Source of the DNA: Pseudoalteromonas phenolica
GTDB taxonomy: Bacteria; Pseudomonadota; Gammaproteobacteria; Enterobacterales; Alteromonadaceae
NCBI RefSeq assembly: GCF_005886345.1
Contig: NZ_PNEC01000004.1
Span: 124,001 to 188,000, forward strand
Direction of reading: 5' to 3'
Length of the DNA stretch: 64,000 bases
The notes under the pieces are model-generated. The model made no database searches. It was not told where the DNA came from and saw only the letters and a program-made list of their open reading frames with translations. Shown one piece after another: positions 54,699 to 63,581 of this stretch. Each line of letters starts with the position of its first letter. The first letter of the stretch is position 1. The translations under genes were made by a program, and so were the position numbers.

Positions 54699-56009
54699 TT
54701 AGTCTAGTGCTGCACCTAAATCTATATATACGTAATTACTAAATTTATCTTTTGTAAGGTGCTTGCCTTGTGCAATTTCTTCAAGTAATCCATCTACACT
54801 TTTCTTATCAGTTGGGTTACCTGCATAACCGTATAAAAAGATATCCAACTGTTCAAGAGTGGCATTTCCGTTAGGTTCTGGAAACACATCGCCAAAAGAT
54901 AAATCAGGCACTTGACCTTCAATATAACCTCGGATACTCATATCAAAGCGAGTTTCAGCCGCATCATCAACTAAAAAGCTGAAGTCAATATATACACTTG
55001 TCAGTCTGTTATCGACTGAGCTGAAGTCATAACTTAAGTCGCTGGCATTAGCAAACGATATAATATCAGCGCTTAGATCGGGTGATATGACAGGTAACTC
55101 AGTAAGTTCAAATGTGCCATCATTTTTTATTCTACTGCGAGCTTGGCTTCTCATGCGAACGTTTACATCGCCCACATAGCTATCCTCATCAAAGTATTGT
55201 CGGTAGAAGTTATGCTCTGTTAATGTCGGGAAAATAAATACAGGTGTAAGTTGTTCGACTTGTCTAGATTGATAGAATTTAAATGCATGTATTTCTTCGA
55301 AATATCCAGCAGTCGTAATGTACTCAGTTCCTGCGCTGACTTGATGGTCTACCCAGACACCTTGGTCGTTAAAGTCAGCATCAGTGAGCTTGATTGTTTT
55401 TGTATCTGTTGGCAAGGCCATGACAGTAGCCTTGGCTTCATTTGAATCGTTTGCGACAACTGAGAAGTAAATGTCTTCATCAGTACATACTCTTAAAGTG
55501 TCAGTAACAGAGCTAAAATAACCCGCATAAAGTGAGTAGCCTGTTTCCATATACGAAAGTTCACTGGTGTCTAGAGTGTAAGTTTCACAGCCGCAATCAG
55601 ATTTGAACTGATTAAAATAAAACTTACCCAAATTGGTTCTGTTATCTATATCTAAAATGGTGCGAATTTTTTTATATTCGCCGTCATCATACTCAACTTC
55701 ATCACCTAATACTGAAACGTGTTTAGTGTCTTTTGGTACTTCACCTGAAAACACACCTTCAGCATTGGTTTTGGCTGTGCCTACAGGTTTACCTGCTTCG
55801 TCATGAAAAACGATGTCGGTTGAATATGGAGTTTCTGTTTGGCAAGAATATGTGTAGGCCTCTAGTGATATTTTTTGTAGTGGTGCAGTAACGCCACCAC
55901 CAGTACCAGGACCTTTTTCAGGAGTGTTTGTACCAGATGAACCGCCGCCACACGCCGTTAAAGTAAGTGTTAATGCTGCCGCAAGAGGAGTGAGTAGATA
56001 TTTTTTCAT
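54699..56009 (-). CDS. Secreted lipoprotein of unknown function
   Basis: The 436-residue protein has a lipoprotein signal with lipobox LTAC followed by Gly-Gly-Gly (MKKYLLTPLAAALTLTLTACGGG), a spacer rich in Gly and Pro, then a beta-rich body. An early segment (IVFHDEAGKPVGTAKTNAEGVFSGEVP, about 65-92) resembles a carboxypeptidase-regulatory-like repeat. CGCETYTL has paired Cys residues. No catalytic motif is seen. It resembles in style, not in sequence, the large lipoprotein at 7.4-9.4 kb. Confidence 0.72.
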   Translation of the reverse strand: MKKYLLTPLAAALTLTLTACGGGSSGTNTPEKGPGTGGGVTAPLQKISLEAYTYSCQTETPYSTDIVFHDEAGKPVGTAKTNAEGVFSGEVPKDTKHVSVLGDEVEYDDGEYKKIRTILDIDNRTNLGKFYFNQFKSDCGCETYTLDTSELSYMETGYSLYAGYFSSVTDTLRVCTDEDIYFSVVANDSNEAKATVMALPTDTKTIKLTDADFNDQGVWVDHQVSAGTEYITTAGYFEEIHAFKFYQSRQVEQLTPVFIFPTLTEHNFYRQYFDEDSYVGDVNVRMRSQARSRIKNDGTFELTELPVISPDLSADIISFANASDLSYDFSSVDNRLTSVYIDFSFLVDDAAETRFDMSIRGYIEGQVPDLSFGDVFPEPNGNATLEQLDIFLYGYAGNPTDKKSVDGLLEEIAQGKHLTKDKFSNYVYIDLGAALD

Positions 56010-56153
56010 TACTTATCTTTTATGCTGTTTTTATTAAATAAATTATCTCACTTTCGAATATTTGGTGAAAGAATGTAGAGAATTTAGAATGTGATGAAAT
56101 GTAAACAATCAATAAAATGTTAGGTGTTGTGGAGGCTGATATGGATAAGAAAA

Positions 56154-56193
56154 ATAAGGTGCAGAATAGAGACCTAGACAAACTGCACCTTAT
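56154..56193 (-). terminator. Terminator of the M9-type peptidase gene
   Basis: On the minus strand ATAAGGTGCAG and CTGCACCTTAT pair perfectly around an 18-base loop and are followed by TTTTC, about 72 bases after the peptidase stop. The loop is longer than usual. Confidence 0.65.
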
Positions 56194-56264
56194 TGGATCG
56201 ACACTTAAAAGTGCTACTTGGATCAAAAGATGTTAACCAAGCTTAAGCAGGTAACTGCGTTAGC

Positions 56265-57227
56265 TTATTTGGTTGCGATCGTATCTAACCAAGCATGAAA
56301 GTCAGCGTCCATGCTGGTACCCCAATTCTTTACGATTTTTTGATAGCGCGGGTAATCTCCGCGGCGCACATGAAATAGCATCTCTTCAACTTTATCGCGT
56401 TGTTTTTCCATCATGTAGCGAACCGCTAAGTAGCCCCAACGGTAGATACGATCGGTATTCCAGTTTGCGCTGTTGTTATAAAACAATTCGCTCAGTTGAT
56501 AAGTTTTTTTGCCAGCCAACGCAAGCGCATGTGGGTTATTGTTCATATGGGCAACGTATTCACCTAGCCCTTCGCCCCACCAAATTAAATAAGGTGGCTC
56601 AGCGGCAGGATCCGGGCAGTACTCCGGGCCGTAATGATTGTCATGAGGCGGCGCGCAGTAATCACCATAAGTATTAAAACGACCATCTAAATAGTGCACA
56701 AATTCATGGTTTAAGTTCCATACTGTGCCTTTTTTCAAATACGCTACGTACTCGGCGCTGTTGTCTTTTAAATGCGGTAAACCTTCGAGGTACATACCGC
56801 CATTGTTAGATGGTACGTCAAAATGATCGGTGACATACTTTACGTAATCTTCACGACTGGCATAAATATTGGCGCGTAAAACATCATTGTTGTCATGTAG
56901 CAGCGGTTTGCCACGCGTATTAAATAGAGTATGAAAACGCTTTTCTGTTTCAAGCAGCAATTTACAAGAGCCTTCTATGTTTTGCTGCGACATAACTTGG
57001 AAACGCAAGACTAAGTTGTCAGCGCAGTAATGCTGATTTGCAAGCACCTGGTTGATTTTCGCTTCATTGCGTTTCCAAGCAGGAATATAGACTTCACCTT
57101 CTTTAACGACATTGCCATATGCCAGTTTTACTTTACTGTAATCTACAACAGCGGCTGGTTGTTCAGTGGTTTGACAGCCCGCAAGCACGGCAAGAGATAG
57201 GACCGCAGTTATTATTTTTGCTTTCAT
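56265..57227 (-). CDS. Short M9 (collagenase)-type metallopeptidase lipoprotein
   Basis: The start is the ATG giving MKAKIITAVLSLAVLAGC, with lipobox LAGC; 14 upstream codons are excluded. The 320-residue protein contains the zinc motif HEFVHYLDGRF near residue 170 and WWGEGLGEYVAHMNNN, where the downstream Glu is the third ligand. This pair is characteristic of Vibrio-type M9 collagenases. It has only the catalytic part: the large activator and the PKD/collagen-binding domains are missing. It may therefore be a lipid-anchored peptidase with another substrate. Function is inferred from the motif. Confidence 0.8.
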   Translation of the reverse strand: MKAKIITAVLSLAVLAGCQTTEQPAAVVDYSKVKLAYGNVVKEGEVYIPAWKRNEAKINQVLANQHYCADNLVLRFQVMSQQNIEGSCKLLLETEKRFHTLFNTRGKPLLHDNNDVLRANIYASREDYVKYVTDHFDVPSNNGGMYLEGLPHLKDNSAEYVAYLKKGTVWNLNHEFVHYLDGRFNTYGDYCAPPHDNHYGPEYCPDPAAEPPYLIWWGEGLGEYVAHMNNNPHALALAGKKTYQLSELFYNNSANWNTDRIYRWGYLAVRYMMEKQRDKVEEMLFHVRRGDYPRYQKIVKNWGTSMDADFHAWLDTIATK

Positions 57228-57339
57228 TGCTTCAAGTATCCAAATGCTCAATATAAATTTTGTATACATTATACTTGTTTTTGGTTTGAATACAGCAGTG
57301 AAAGCAGATTATTTATTGTGCTTTGTGCAATCTTGAGAG

Positions 57340-58041
57340 TTACTCTAGTTTTTTGAAGAACTTATATTCATCTTTAGATGTTTCATTTAGCTCAATAAAT
57401 CCGGCGAATGTGCCAGCCATCATTAATTCTGCTGTTTTTGGCAATACTTGCTTAGAGATCTCGTTAAACTGTAAAACCATATTAAAAGAGTCAATAGTGG
57501 TCATTGCCATAGGACTAAATTCACTGATGTTGTTAATTTCAATCTGACGAATTAATTTGTTGGCTTTTTCTAATGTGAGTTGGCCTTGTAGTTTACCTTT
57601 AGCATCATTACCTAATTTATCTATGCTGACTTTAAACGTAACTTGAAGTTGATCTTCAGAGTTATGTAATACTTGAAGTGAATCAATATCAACCAATTGG
57701 TTAAGTTTGATATTAAAACTTTCTTTTTGTTTCTCACGCTCTTTTAGAAATGCACGATTTTGCTTTGCAGTCGCAGTTTCACCATTCCATGTAATGAGTT
57801 GCCATTGCCCTTCTTTAGCGGCTGCACCATTGAAACTAGCGCTATATTGCGTGATATCACCTTCTTCATTTTCATAACTATGAAGCTCGAACGCCCATTG
57901 TTGTTTATTTGTGTTGCTGATCCTTTGGATACCCTCACGCACTAAGGATTGTGCTTTAGTCAGAGTTATATCTGCTGCATTTGTGTTGTTGGATAAAAAT
58001 AACAGCCAGAAAATGAATAAAAGTTTGTAGATAGTTCGCAT
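57340..58041 (-). CDS. Exported protein of unknown function
   Basis: The start is the ATG 8 bases after AAGGAG, giving MRTIYKLLFIFWLLFLSNNTNA as signal peptide; 17 upstream codons are excluded. The 233-residue protein has an N-terminal helical part and a beta-rich rest (QLQVTFKVSIDKLGNDAKGKLQGQLTLEKAN), which recalls outer-membrane-lipoprotein carrier-like half barrels. No family is recognised. It stands alone on the minus strand. Confidence 0.68.
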   Translation of the reverse strand: MRTIYKLLFIFWLLFLSNNTNAADITLTKAQSLVREGIQRISNTNKQQWAFELHSYENEEGDITQYSASFNGAAAKEGQWQLITWNGETATAKQNRAFLKEREKQKESFNIKLNQLVDIDSLQVLHNSEDQLQVTFKVSIDKLGNDAKGKLQGQLTLEKANKLIRQIEINNISEFSPMAMTTIDSFNMVLQFNEISKQVLPKTAELMMAGTFAGFIELNETSKDEYKFFKKLE

Positions 58042-58169
58042 TGTTTTGCTCCTTAATTTTATTTGATGCTCGCAAATCAGGTGTGAAAGCAATGTGAAAG
58101 TAAAATCAGACTAAACTTAATGGCAGCGTAAAACGTAGAAAGATTTGATAAATGCAATAAGGTCGACAT

Positions 58170-58430
58170 ATGAAGAATAATTTAGAGTCAAAACATATCT
58201 TGCGTGTTTATGAGCATATTCAACAACATGGAGAGCCATACGAACAAGGTAAGCATTTAGAAGGGATCACGGCATTCTCTGATATTGATGGTTACACCAT
58301 CTATTTGCAGGGTAATGGGGTCCTGCTTCGTTTTGGGTTTCATAACAAATATGACCTTGAATACGAGCACAGTAAATTAAAAGAAGAATTTTTGAAAAAG
58401 CTGGATGTGATTGCCAAGCAATTTCAGTAA
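58170..58430 (+). CDS. Small cytoplasmic protein of unknown function
   Basis: The 86-residue protein has no signal or membrane helix. It reads as helix, beta hairpin (GYTIYLQGNGVLLRFGFHNKYDLEY) and helix. AAGGTCGAC lies before the ATG. It precedes the lipoprotein gene at 58455 by 24 bases on the same strand, so they may be cotranscribed. No family is recognised. Confidence 0.62.
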   Translation: MKNNLESKHILRVYEHIQQHGEPYEQGKHLEGITAFSDIDGYTIYLQGNGVLLRFGFHNKYDLEYEHSKLKEEFLKKLDVIAKQFQ

Positions 58431-58454
58431 AACCAAAAAAGGAACATTAAATTG

Positions 58455-58979
58455 ATGAAACAATTTTTACTTATTTTTGTATTAGTTTTATTAACGGGCT
58501 GTACAGCCCAATACCCAAACCAAGATGTCACTGGTGAAGCTTTCCCTAGAGTCTCAGGTGGAAGCCTAGAAAAGGAGCGTATTAACCTACCTGATTTCGT
58601 TAAAGGTGAAGTTGCGATATTTTTGGTTGGCTACAAGCAGGACAGTCAGTTTGACATTGACCGTTGGTTGATTGGCCTTGATATGAAAAGCGCTGATATT
58701 AAAGCGTATGAGTTACCAACCATTGCTGGCATGTTCCCGAGAATGTTTAGCACACAAATCGATGAGGGTATGCGTCGTGGAATTCCTAAAGAGCTATGGG
58801 GTGGGGTGATCACCATTTATGAAGACGGTGAAAAAATCCAAGCGTTTACAGGTAATGAAAATCCGAATAACGCCAGAGTGATGCTACTCGATAAAAACGG
58901 CAAAATTATCTACTTCTATGACAGAGGGTTTTCGGTGTCGGCATTAAATGAAGTGCTAGCACTGGCTGAAACCCATTAA
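58455..58979 (+). CDS. Lipoprotein with thioredoxin-like character
   Basis: The start is the ATG (MKQFLLIFVLVLLTGC) rather than the TTG one codon before it; AAAGGAA lies upstream. The lipobox is LTGC. The mature 160 residues follow the order of a thioredoxin/AhpC-like fold (GEAFPRVSGGSLEKERINLPDF, KGEVAIFLVGYKQDSQFDID, ARVMLLDKNGKIIYFYDRGFS), but no active-site Cys remains apart from the lipidated one. It would be a redox-inactive relative. This fold call is tentative. Confidence 0.68.
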   Translation: MKQFLLIFVLVLLTGCTAQYPNQDVTGEAFPRVSGGSLEKERINLPDFVKGEVAIFLVGYKQDSQFDIDRWLIGLDMKSADIKAYELPTIAGMFPRMFSTQIDEGMRRGIPKELWGGVITIYEDGEKIQAFTGNENPNNARVMLLDKNGKIIYFYDRGFSVSALNEVLALAETH

Positions 58980-59008
58980 AAAAAGTACAAAAAGAAGTAC
59001 AAGAAATT

Positions 59009-59039
59009 GCAGCCTGAACTTTAAAAGTTTTCAGGCTGC
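59009..59039. terminator. Bidirectional terminator before ndh
   Basis: GCAGCCTGAA pairs with TTCAGGCTGC around an AT-rich loop, between convergent stops at 58979 and 59051. Confidence 0.75.
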
Positions 59040-59050
59040 TTGCTGTTATA

Positions 59051-60367
59051 TTAATGTAGTTTCATTTTAGGTCGCACAATACGCAGTAATTTTTCAGATA
59101 ACCAAAGTGCCGCAGTTTTAACTGGGCCGTGTATTGCGTTTTGATGCATACGATAAAGCGATAAATACATCACCCGCGCTAGATTACCTTCTATAAACAT
59201 GGTGTTGTTCGTCAGATTACCCATTAAGCTTCCTACTGCACTGAAGCGAGAAAGGTTCACCAGTGATCCATGATCTTTATAAACAAAAGCTTTTGGCGCT
59301 TTGCCTGTGAACTTCACTAAAATATTGTGCGCGACATTACTCGCCATCTGGTGTGCAGCTTGCGCGCGAGGTGGCACGAAGGTGCCATCTTCTTGCTCAC
59401 AGGCACAAGCATCACCCAATACATGGATGTGTGAAGTGCCTTTTGCTTGTAAATATTCGTCTACTATAATTTGATTGTTGCGAGTGAATTCAAAACAATC
59501 CAGGCTTTTAATAAAGTCAGCCACTTTCACACCCGCCGCCCAAAGCATTAGATCGGCTTGGATCAAGGTATTGTCATCGGTGATAAAGCCCTCAGAAGTT
59601 GCTTTGCTCACTTTAGTACCTTCTAAGATATTTACACCCAAATGACGCAACTCGTCTCGAGCAGAGTTGCTTATTCGAGTCGGTAGGGCGGGTAGTATAG
59701 TTGGCCCAGCTTCAATTAAATGAATGGTGAGCTTGGTGCTGGTAAACGCACTCATACCATAATGTTTTAGTAGTTGAGCGACATGTACCAGTTCAGCACT
59801 AAGTTCAACACCGGTTGCCCCACCACCAGCAATGGCGATTGAAAGACGATTTTGTTCTTCTGGTAATTGGCTTGCAGCTTGGTGTACACGCGTGAAGCAG
59901 TTAAGTAGCGCATGTTGAAAGCGCTCGGCTTGCTGGTGGGAGTCTAAGAAATAGCAATGCTTACTGACACCAGGCGTATTAAAGTCATTACTGATGCTAC
60001 CAATAGCGATGATTAACTCATCATAGTGAACGGTTCGTTGCGGCAAAATTAATTCACCGTCTGAATCGTATTGCTCTTTAAGGTATATGGCTTGTTTTTC
60101 AGCATCCAAATTGATGAACTCACCAAGAATAAACTGAAATCCATGCCGAGCCGCATGGGCAGAATAAACGACACCGTCTAAGCTAGTGTCAAGCGAGCCT
60201 GTCGCTACTTCATGAAGGAGCGGTTTCCAGATATGTGTACGGTTCTTATCGATTAAAGTTATATTTGCGCGACGAGACTTTCCAAGTTTGTTCCCTAATT
60301 TACTTGCCAGTTCTAGGCCGCCTGCGCCGCCACCGATGATGACAATATTGGGATGCGTGTTAATCAT
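59051..60367 (-). CDS. ndh: Type II NADH:quinone oxidoreductase
   Basis: The start is the ATG giving MINTHPNIVIIGGGAGGLELASKLG, with AAAGGG before it; an upstream in-frame stretch is excluded. Ndh passes electrons from NADH to quinone without pumping protons, on the inner face of the membrane. The 438-residue protein has the FAD site (VIIGGGAGGLE) and the NADH site (SIAIAGGGATGVELSAELV near residue 170). Conserved parts include LHEVATGSLD, HVLGDACACE and PPRAQAAHQMA. The C-terminal part (about 370-438) is amphipathic and hydrophobic, serving as membrane anchor. Confidence 0.93.
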   Translation of the reverse strand: MINTHPNIVIIGGGAGGLELASKLGNKLGKSRRANITLIDKNRTHIWKPLLHEVATGSLDTSLDGVVYSAHAARHGFQFILGEFINLDAEKQAIYLKEQYDSDGELILPQRTVHYDELIIAIGSISNDFNTPGVSKHCYFLDSHQQAERFQHALLNCFTRVHQAASQLPEEQNRLSIAIAGGGATGVELSAELVHVAQLLKHYGMSAFTSTKLTIHLIEAGPTILPALPTRISNSARDELRHLGVNILEGTKVSKATSEGFITDDNTLIQADLMLWAAGVKVADFIKSLDCFEFTRNNQIIVDEYLQAKGTSHIHVLGDACACEQEDGTFVPPRAQAAHQMASNVAHNILVKFTGKAPKAFVYKDHGSLVNLSRFSAVGSLMGNLTNNTMFIEGNLARVMYLSLYRMHQNAIHGPVKTAALWLSEKLLRIVRPKMKLH

Positions 60368-60582
60368 AGTTGTGCCCTTTAAAAAGTTATAAAGAGCTGA
60401 GCACAATCCTTTGTAAATACCTGATTTACTTATACCACTCTCCAAAATACATCACTTCATTAAGAGGGGGGTATTTAATGGTGTTCAGGTCGTTATAACC
60501 TTGCACAACTTGAGGTTATTATACGCCTAACTGTTTGCTAGCAATATGAAAAAAGTATTTCTAAATGTTTCAGACAGAATAC

Positions 60583-60608
60583 AAAAAAGGCTGCAAATGC
60601 AGCCTTTT
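60583..60608 (-). terminator. Terminator of yebG
   Basis: AAAAGGCTGCA and TGCAGCCTTTT pair around a very short loop, followed on the minus strand by T residues, 24 bases after the stop. Confidence 0.88.
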
Positions 60609-60631
60609 AACTTAACTCAAATTGATGATAA

Positions 60632-60949
60632 TTAAGCTTGTTTTATAGGTGTGACGTTCTCATCAGAGTCACTATTCTCAGCTTCAGTCTCTTTTTTAGA
60701 CTTTTTCGCAGGCGCGCTTGGTTTTGAACCTTTTAGCACATTAATAAAGTCATCTTTTTGTTTTGCCATTTCTAATGCTAATGACTCTACTTGTTGCTCA
60801 CTCAGCGGCACATCCACTTTACCAAGCATCTCTTCTAAAGACTCTGCAACATCAAGCATTTTGTCGTAAGCATCAGCCTCTTTTTTGCTGGTAAAGGTCA
60901 TGCGCTCGACTCCATTTCTTTCTACCACATACTTAACAACAACAGCCAT
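60632..60949 (-). CDS. yebG: SOS-inducible protein YebG
   Basis: The 105-residue protein matches YebG: MAVVVKYVVERNGVERMTFTSKKEADAYDKMLDVAE, then a helical middle and an acidic/basic tail (KKSKKETEAENSDSDE). YebG is a small DNA-damage-induced protein of unclear function controlled by LexA in E. coli. Here a consensus LexA box lies 19 bases before the start, so SOS control is conserved. Confidence 0.92.
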   Translation of the reverse strand: MAVVVKYVVERNGVERMTFTSKKEADAYDKMLDVAESLEEMLGKVDVPLSEQQVESLALEMAKQKDDFINVLKGSKPSAPAKKSKKETEAENSDSDENVTPIKQA

Positions 60950-60967
60950 GATACACTCCCAATTGCA

Positions 60968-60983
60968 CTGTTTTTTTATACAG
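60968..60983. promoter_or_regulatory. LexA box upstream of yebG
   Basis: CTGT-N8-ACAG with an AT-rich centre, exactly the gammaproteobacterial SOS consensus, lies directly before yebG. LexA bound here would cover the promoter. Confidence 0.88.
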
Positions 60984-61166
60984 TAATCTTTTAAGGCCTA
61001 TTTTGCAAGCTATTAGGTCAATATTAATACTTTAGTTATGTGGATAGGTATTAAGTTTGACTTTTATGTCATTGTCATCTTTATTTAACATTGCTCGTAT
61101 GAGTAATTTGGGTAAGGAGTTCTACCCACCATTTATTAAATTTCAAGGATTTTCCAGGAGGGAAAT

Positions 61167-61463
61167 ATGATCAAAGCATTAATTTTAGCTACTAGCCTGT
61201 TTGTTGCACCAACTGTATTAGCAGAATCTGCTCAGCAACAAGCGTCACCAGAAATTCAATCTGAAATGCATCAGACAATTAATATTAATGAAGCTTCTCT
61301 CGAAGAGCTCGTAAAATTGCCTGGGATCGGAAAAGGCAAGGCGAGAGCCATTGTTAGTTTCCGCGAGCAGAATGGACCTTTTGACGACCTCAACTCCTTA
61401 ATGGCTGTAAAGGGGGTTGGTAAAAGCATCGTCGCGAAGTTAGAAGGGAAGGTAAAGTTTTAA
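61167..61463 (+). CDS. ComEA-like helix-hairpin-helix DNA-binding protein
   Basis: The 98-residue protein has a signal peptide (about 1-19, ending VLA) and a C-terminal double helix-hairpin-helix (about 38-96; INEASLEELVKLPGIGKGKARAIVSFREQNGPF, then LMAVKGVGKSIVAKLEG). This is the ComEA layout of gamma-proteobacteria, a periplasmic DNA-binding protein that ratchets DNA inward in natural transformation. Short homologues exist that are not proven in competence. GGAGGG lies before the ATG. No other competence gene is nearby. Confidence 0.88.
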   Translation: MIKALILATSLFVAPTVLAESAQQQASPEIQSEMHQTININEASLEELVKLPGIGKGKARAIVSFREQNGPFDDLNSLMAVKGVGKSIVAKLEGKVKF

Positions 61464-61487
61464 GCTTTAAATTTTCAGATGCAAAAT

Positions 61488-61511
61488 AAAAAGGGCGGAA
61501 TCGCCCTTTTT
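61488..61511. terminator. Bidirectional terminator
   Basis: AAAAAGGGCG-GAAT-CGCCCTTTTT between the convergent ComEA-like gene and the small membrane protein gene. Confidence 0.88.
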
Positions 61512-61512
61512 A

Positions 61513-61815
61513 TTATTGATTCTGCTTTTCAAACTCTGCAATTGCATCACTCAGTTTGCTTTTGGTAAATGCAATTTCCAAAGGCGTAGTGAGAAGGGGG
61601 TATAGGATACCTGCTAACAACAAAGGAGGCAGTAAGTACCAGCCTTCAAAATAAGCCAAAGAAATAAAAAACGGCATCAAGATGGCGAGCTTACAGCAGC
61701 CTAATAAGACTTTTTCAGGCGCTTCTAAGTGACTCAAAGCAATGGCGATGATTTGTTGCTTATCACGAAGCTTGTACGGTTTTAATTGCTCAATATTGCG
61801 AAGATTAAAATGCAT
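61513..61815 (-). CDS. Small membrane protein next to dsbB
   Basis: The 100-residue protein has two hydrophobic segments (about residues 38-55 and 59-80) between a polar N-terminal part (MHFNLRNIEQLKPYKLRDKQQ) and a charged C-terminal helix. The gene starts 7 bases after dsbB ends, so it is cotranscribed with it. I do not recognise the family; a role linked to DsbB is possible from position alone. Confidence 0.7.
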   Translation of the reverse strand: MHFNLRNIEQLKPYKLRDKQQIIAIALSHLEAPEKVLLGCCKLAILMPFFISLAYFEGWYLLPPLLLAGILYPLLTTPLEIAFTKSKLSDAIAEFEKQNQ

Positions 61816-61822
61816 TATAAGT

Positions 61823-62341
61823 TTACTTTTTTACTAAAGACCAAAGAATAAAAGGTAAAAAAACTAAGAAACTAATCGCATATAACGCGAAAATGACTTC
61901 CATCCAGCCTGGCATGCTTAGACCAACAAACTGCCAGTCTATGCTGCCACAGTCACCGGTTGCTGCAAAAAATGCCGGGATCCACTCATGTAATGGCATA
62001 AACTCTGGGAAGTTAGGAACAATATCGCAAGTGAACGCAAATGGATCAGTGGTGGTTTGCATATTTAAATGCTCTTTTGCCAACATATAACCCCAAATAC
62101 TACTTACGCCCCATGTTGCAGCGCCAATACCACGGAAAATAGCGTTACTTGGGGAAATAAAACCAATAAGACCTGCTGCAAACACACCTAACACAGCCGT
62201 TCTTTGATAAATACACATGATACAAGGCTCTAAGCCCATTGCGTATTGAAAGTATAAAGCGGTGACTTCTAGTAAAAATGCAGTCAGTGCCAACAGGCCC
62301 CATGCTTTTCTGGAAGTAGGAAGGGTATTCAACCAGTTCAT
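61823..62341 (-). CDS. dsbB: Disulphide bond formation protein B
   Basis: DsbB reoxidises periplasmic DsbA and passes electrons to quinone. The 172-residue inner-membrane protein has four helices and both essential Cys pairs: Cys40-Ile-Met-Cys43 (GLEPCIMCIYQR) and Cys105/Cys131 (FTCDIVPN, ATGDCGSID). The quinone-binding Arg follows the first pair in YQR. It is divergent from fadR, a common order in Vibrio and Alteromonadales, though nhaB, often between them, is absent here. Confidence 0.95.
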   Translation of the reverse strand: MNWLNTLPTSRKAWGLLALTAFLLEVTALYFQYAMGLEPCIMCIYQRTAVLGVFAAGLIGFISPSNAIFRGIGAATWGVSSIWGYMLAKEHLNMQTTTDPFAFTCDIVPNFPEFMPLHEWIPAFFAATGDCGSIDWQFVGLSMPGWMEVIFALYAISFLVFLPFILWSLVKK

Positions 62342-62576
62342 AAAATTCTCTTATTGTTATATTAAGTTAGCTATCAGATAACTTGCTTTACCAATAGGTT
62401 CAATTTTTCAGTTTAATTGAACCTAGATACTGCGAAACTGAATTATGTTGTAGGTATTATGCTGACAGAGGTTTCAAGCTGCAAGAATTTACGGTAGTTG
62501 GTTAATTTTACTTAACTCAATGGACAAAAAATGAATTGTAAAACAGGGCGATTTCTTTACTTGTTAGTTGCAAAGC

Positions 62577-62593
62577 ATCTGGTACAATCAGTG
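62577..62593. promoter_or_regulatory. Candidate FadR operator upstream of fadR
   Basis: ATCTGGTACAATCAGTG resembles the FadR site, whose half-sites read CTGGT and ACCAG with short spacing. One half (CTGGT) is perfect and the other (ATCAG) has one change. It lies 38 bases before the fadR ATG, which suggests autoregulation. Confidence 0.45.
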
Positions 62594-62630
62594 GATTAAA
62601 TTGCAGTTGCCAAGATTAAAGCGGTGTTAG

Positions 62631-63344
62631 ATGAGAATTTTTAAAGCTAAAAGCCCAGCGGGATTTGCTGAGGAATATATTGTTGAATCAATTTGGAATG
62701 GTGAATTTCCACCAGGTTCAATTTTACCAGCTGAAAGAGAACTCTCAGAGTTGATTGGCGTAACACGCACAACGTTACGTGAAGTATTACAACGCTTAGC
62801 ACGTGACGGATGGTTGACGATTCAACATGGTAAACCGACCCGCGTAAATAACTTTTGGGAAACATCAGGCTTAAACATTCTTGAGACGCTAGCGCGCCTT
62901 GACGAAGATAAAATGCCAGAACTTACTGATCAGCTTTTATCTGCACGAACTAACATCAGCGCAATTTACACGCGTGCGGCAATTAAAGTGAATCCCCAAG
63001 CCATTATTGAGTTTTTAGAAAAAAGTAAAGAGCTTGAAGACACTGCACAAGCTTTTGCTGACTATGATTATCAAGTTCACCACCAGTTAGCGTTAGCAGG
63101 AAATAATCGAATTTATGTACTGGTTCTTAACGGTTTCAGAGGCCTTTACTCTAAGATTGGTGGTCATTATTTCTCAGATCCTCGTACCCGAGCATTGGCA
63201 AAGCAGTTTTATTTAGACCTAATTGCGCTAGCCGAAAAAGGCGATTTTGATGGTTCAATTTCATTATTAAGAAAATATGGTCATCAAAGCGGTGAAATCT
63301 GGCAGCAGATCCGTGGCGATATGCCTTCAAATATCATGGACTAA
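62631..63344 (+). CDS. fadR: Fatty acid metabolism regulator FadR
   Basis: The 237-residue GntR-family regulator represses beta-oxidation genes and activates unsaturated fatty acid synthesis; acyl-CoA releases it from DNA. The winged helix lies at about 8-75 ([54 protein letters not shown]) and the all-helical acyl-CoA domain at about 80-228. The sequence is close to the E. coli protein in the DNA-binding part, so the identity is firm. A terminator follows. Confidence 0.96.
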   Translation: MRIFKAKSPAGFAEEYIVESIWNGEFPPGSILPAERELSELIGVTRTTLREVLQRLARDGWLTIQHGKPTRVNNFWETSGLNILETLARLDEDKMPELTDQLLSARTNISAIYTRAAIKVNPQAIIEFLEKSKELEDTAQAFADYDYQVHHQLALAGNNRIYVLVLNGFRGLYSKIGGHYFSDPRTRALAKQFYLDLIALAEKGDFDGSISLLRKYGHQSGEIWQQIRGDMPSNIMD

Positions 63345-63356
63345 TTTTTATTTATT

Positions 63357-63382
63357 GAAAAAAGCCCGTAGGGGCTTTTTTT
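63357..63382 (+). terminator. Rho-independent terminator of fadR
   Basis: AAAAAGCCC and GGGGCTTTTTT pair around GTA, 12 bases after the stop. Confidence 0.85.
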
Positions 63383-63581
63383 ATCCCTATAGTTTATACA
63401 ATCAAAAAAACTGATTGTAGCTATCGGTTTATTTGATTTTCAATTTTTGCAGTGTCCCCATAAACTTGTGAAAATTTTTAATTGGGGTTGTTTTTTTATA
63501 ACTAGCCTCAATAATAAGTGTCAAAGCAAATTGATATTGTCATTTTGCATTGGATATAACCCTAACTAATTGGAGAAAACC

